From the IMG/VR virus record IMGVR_UViG_3300028409_000001, positions 1 to 29,407 of that record: a stretch of DNA of 29,407 bases. One strand, 5' to 3'. Both the position numbers and the translations under genes were made by a program. Below are positions 28,765 through 29,407 of this stretch, one piece after another. The stretch comes from a virus. The notes under the pieces were generated by a model. It worked only from the letters and a program-made list of their open reading frames with translations, searched no databases and was not told where the DNA came from. The first letter of the stretch is position 1, and every line of letters starts with the position of its first letter.

Positions 28765-29407
28765 TCAAATCTGCTTTTTCTTCCAGCTGTCCATCTGACC
28801 CAGGATGAAGTTATCGAAGCTGTGCCGATCGGCCGGGCTCTCGTCGTCGCCTTCTGCTGTCGGGTTCACATCACTACCGGCCACCCGCTTGCGCTCGCCA
28901 AAGCTGCCGCGCACCACCTCGGTTTGTACCGGGGCGGTATCTTCGGGCTCGGGCTCGGGCAGGTAATCCAGGGTCTCCACTTCGGACATCCGCTTTTCGG
29001 CGGCGGCCTGGGCCTTGGCGGCCTTGCCTCGCTGGGTGCGGTTGCGTGCCCACTCGCGGGCGGCGCTGGAGTCGCCGAAGCCAACCGCGAACTGGCACTC
29101 GATCTCGCCGATGTAGCGGCCGTCGGTCTGGTAGGCGTACACCGCCTCGTGCAAGTTGTCGGGGTCGAAGCGCACCACCACCTTGCGGCCGATGTGGTCG
29201 ATCAGGGCGTCGCCACCGTAGCGGTTCTTGCCGCTCGGCCCGCTGCCCACGGCCAGGGCGATGCTGCTGTCCCGATGCACGGTTACCGCCTCGGCGGCCA
29301 TCAGCCACATGCGGCGCTGCGCCGTGGTCGGGCGGCGGATGCGGTCGGCGTTGCGCTGGTAGCTCTCGTCGAATGCCTGGGCATAGCTCAGCTTGCCGTC
29401 GCAGATC
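28765..29407 (-). CDS. A: MuA-type transposase, C-terminal part (cut by the window edge)
   Basis: The open frame runs from the right edge to the stop at 28765, 213 residues visible. It starts within ICDGKLSYAQAFDESYQRNADRIRRPTTAQRRMWLMAAEAV, the end of the catalytic domain region, and continues into the Mu transposase C-terminal beta-barrel (VVVRFDPDNLHEAVYAYQTDGRYIGEIEC), then a basic AREWARNRTQRGKAAKAQAAAEKR helix and an acidic linker, ending FDNFILGQMDSWKKKQI, likely the MuB-contact segment. DDE catalytic residues lie beyond the edge. The ATG at 29310 is internal and not the gene start. Confidence 0.93.
   Translation of the reverse strand, partial: ICDGKLSYAQAFDESYQRNADRIRRPTTAQRRMWLMAAEAVTVHRDSSIALAVGSGPSGKNRYGGDALIDHIGRKVVVRFDPDNLHEAVYAYQTDGRYIGEIECQFAVGFGDSSAAREWARNRTQRGKAAKAQAAAEKRMSEVETLDYLPEPEPEDTAPVQTEVVRGSFGERKRVAGSDVNPTAEGDDESPADRHSFDNFILGQMDSWKKKQI

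Larger units (their letters stand above)
1..29407 (-). mobile_element. Mu-like transposable phage, both ends missing
   Basis: The whole window reads as one phage, with all structural genes on the minus strand in Mu order. The diagnostic pair is MuA (C-terminal part, right edge) followed by the MuB ATPase, then GemA, a Mor/C-type activator, lysis, terminase, head, contractile tail and baseplate genes. No host gene, attachment end or flanking target duplication is visible, so it cannot be told whether this is an integrated prophage or a phage contig. It differs from Mu in the receptor-binding region, where a DGR-linked Mtd homologue replaces the Gin/S/U system, and in several early genes. Confidence 0.95.

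Noticed and set aside
1-29407. tRNA, rRNA, CRISPR array or host genes
   Set aside because: No cloverleaf with a GTTCGA-type arm in a non-coding gap, no regularly spaced repeats, and no non-phage gene were seen. Gaps are too few and short to hold them.

Overview
The window is almost entirely one Mu-like transposable phage (prophage or phage contig) from a GC-rich, probably gamma- or beta-proteobacterial host. Nearly every gene lies on the minus strand, so the phage reads from right (early) to left (late). Support comes from gene content and order: MuA transposase C-terminus, MuB ATPase, GemA, a Mor/C-type activator, lysis genes, gp27/gp28 terminase, gp29 portal, F, G, I protease, T capsid, and the contractile-tail series gp36 to gp48 in Mu order. 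Both phage ends are missing: repressor, ner and the N-terminus of MuA lie beyond the right edge, and the remaining tail-end genes beyond the left edge.

Layout, right to left. 29407-24792: transposition and early genes (A, B, small tightly coupled genes of mostly unknown function, gemA). 24782-23530: two unknown proteins and the Mor/C-type activator. 23423-21429: lysis and accessory genes (holin candidate, GH108 endolysin, 3TM holin-like protein, C4 zinc-finger protein, DUF2730-like protein). 21426-15881: winged-helix protein, terminases, Gp49, portal, F and G. 15880-15617: the one long non-coding gap, holding a terminator-like hairpin, phased GTTTAA repeats and a promoter candidate, at the place where Mu carries its strong gyrase site and late promoter PI. 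15616-13185: protease/scaffold, decoration protein, capsid. 13138-2039: neck, sheath, tube, frameshifting chaperone, tape measure, baseplate. A single plus-strand gene (7131-7340) is inserted between tape measure and gp43.

The most notable system is at the left end. Where Mu has its Gin-invertible S/U tail-fibre genes, this phage has a diversity-generating retroelement (DGR): a homologue of the Bordetella phage BPP-1 receptor-binding protein Mtd with its variable region at the 3' end, then a stem-loop with a GRNA-type tetraloop, then the start of the accessory gene avd. The template repeat and reverse transcriptase are not in view. avd is broken at base 128, where the sequence switches to an exact 127-base copy of 1731-1857. 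This is either a real tandem duplication of the mtd cassette or an assembly junction.

The genes are packed as translationally coupled operons (many ATGA, TGATG and TAATG overlaps). Two probable recoding or re-initiation devices are visible: a U_UUU_UUG slippery site in the gp41-type tail chaperone gene and an internal GTG start for a scaffold inside the protease gene.
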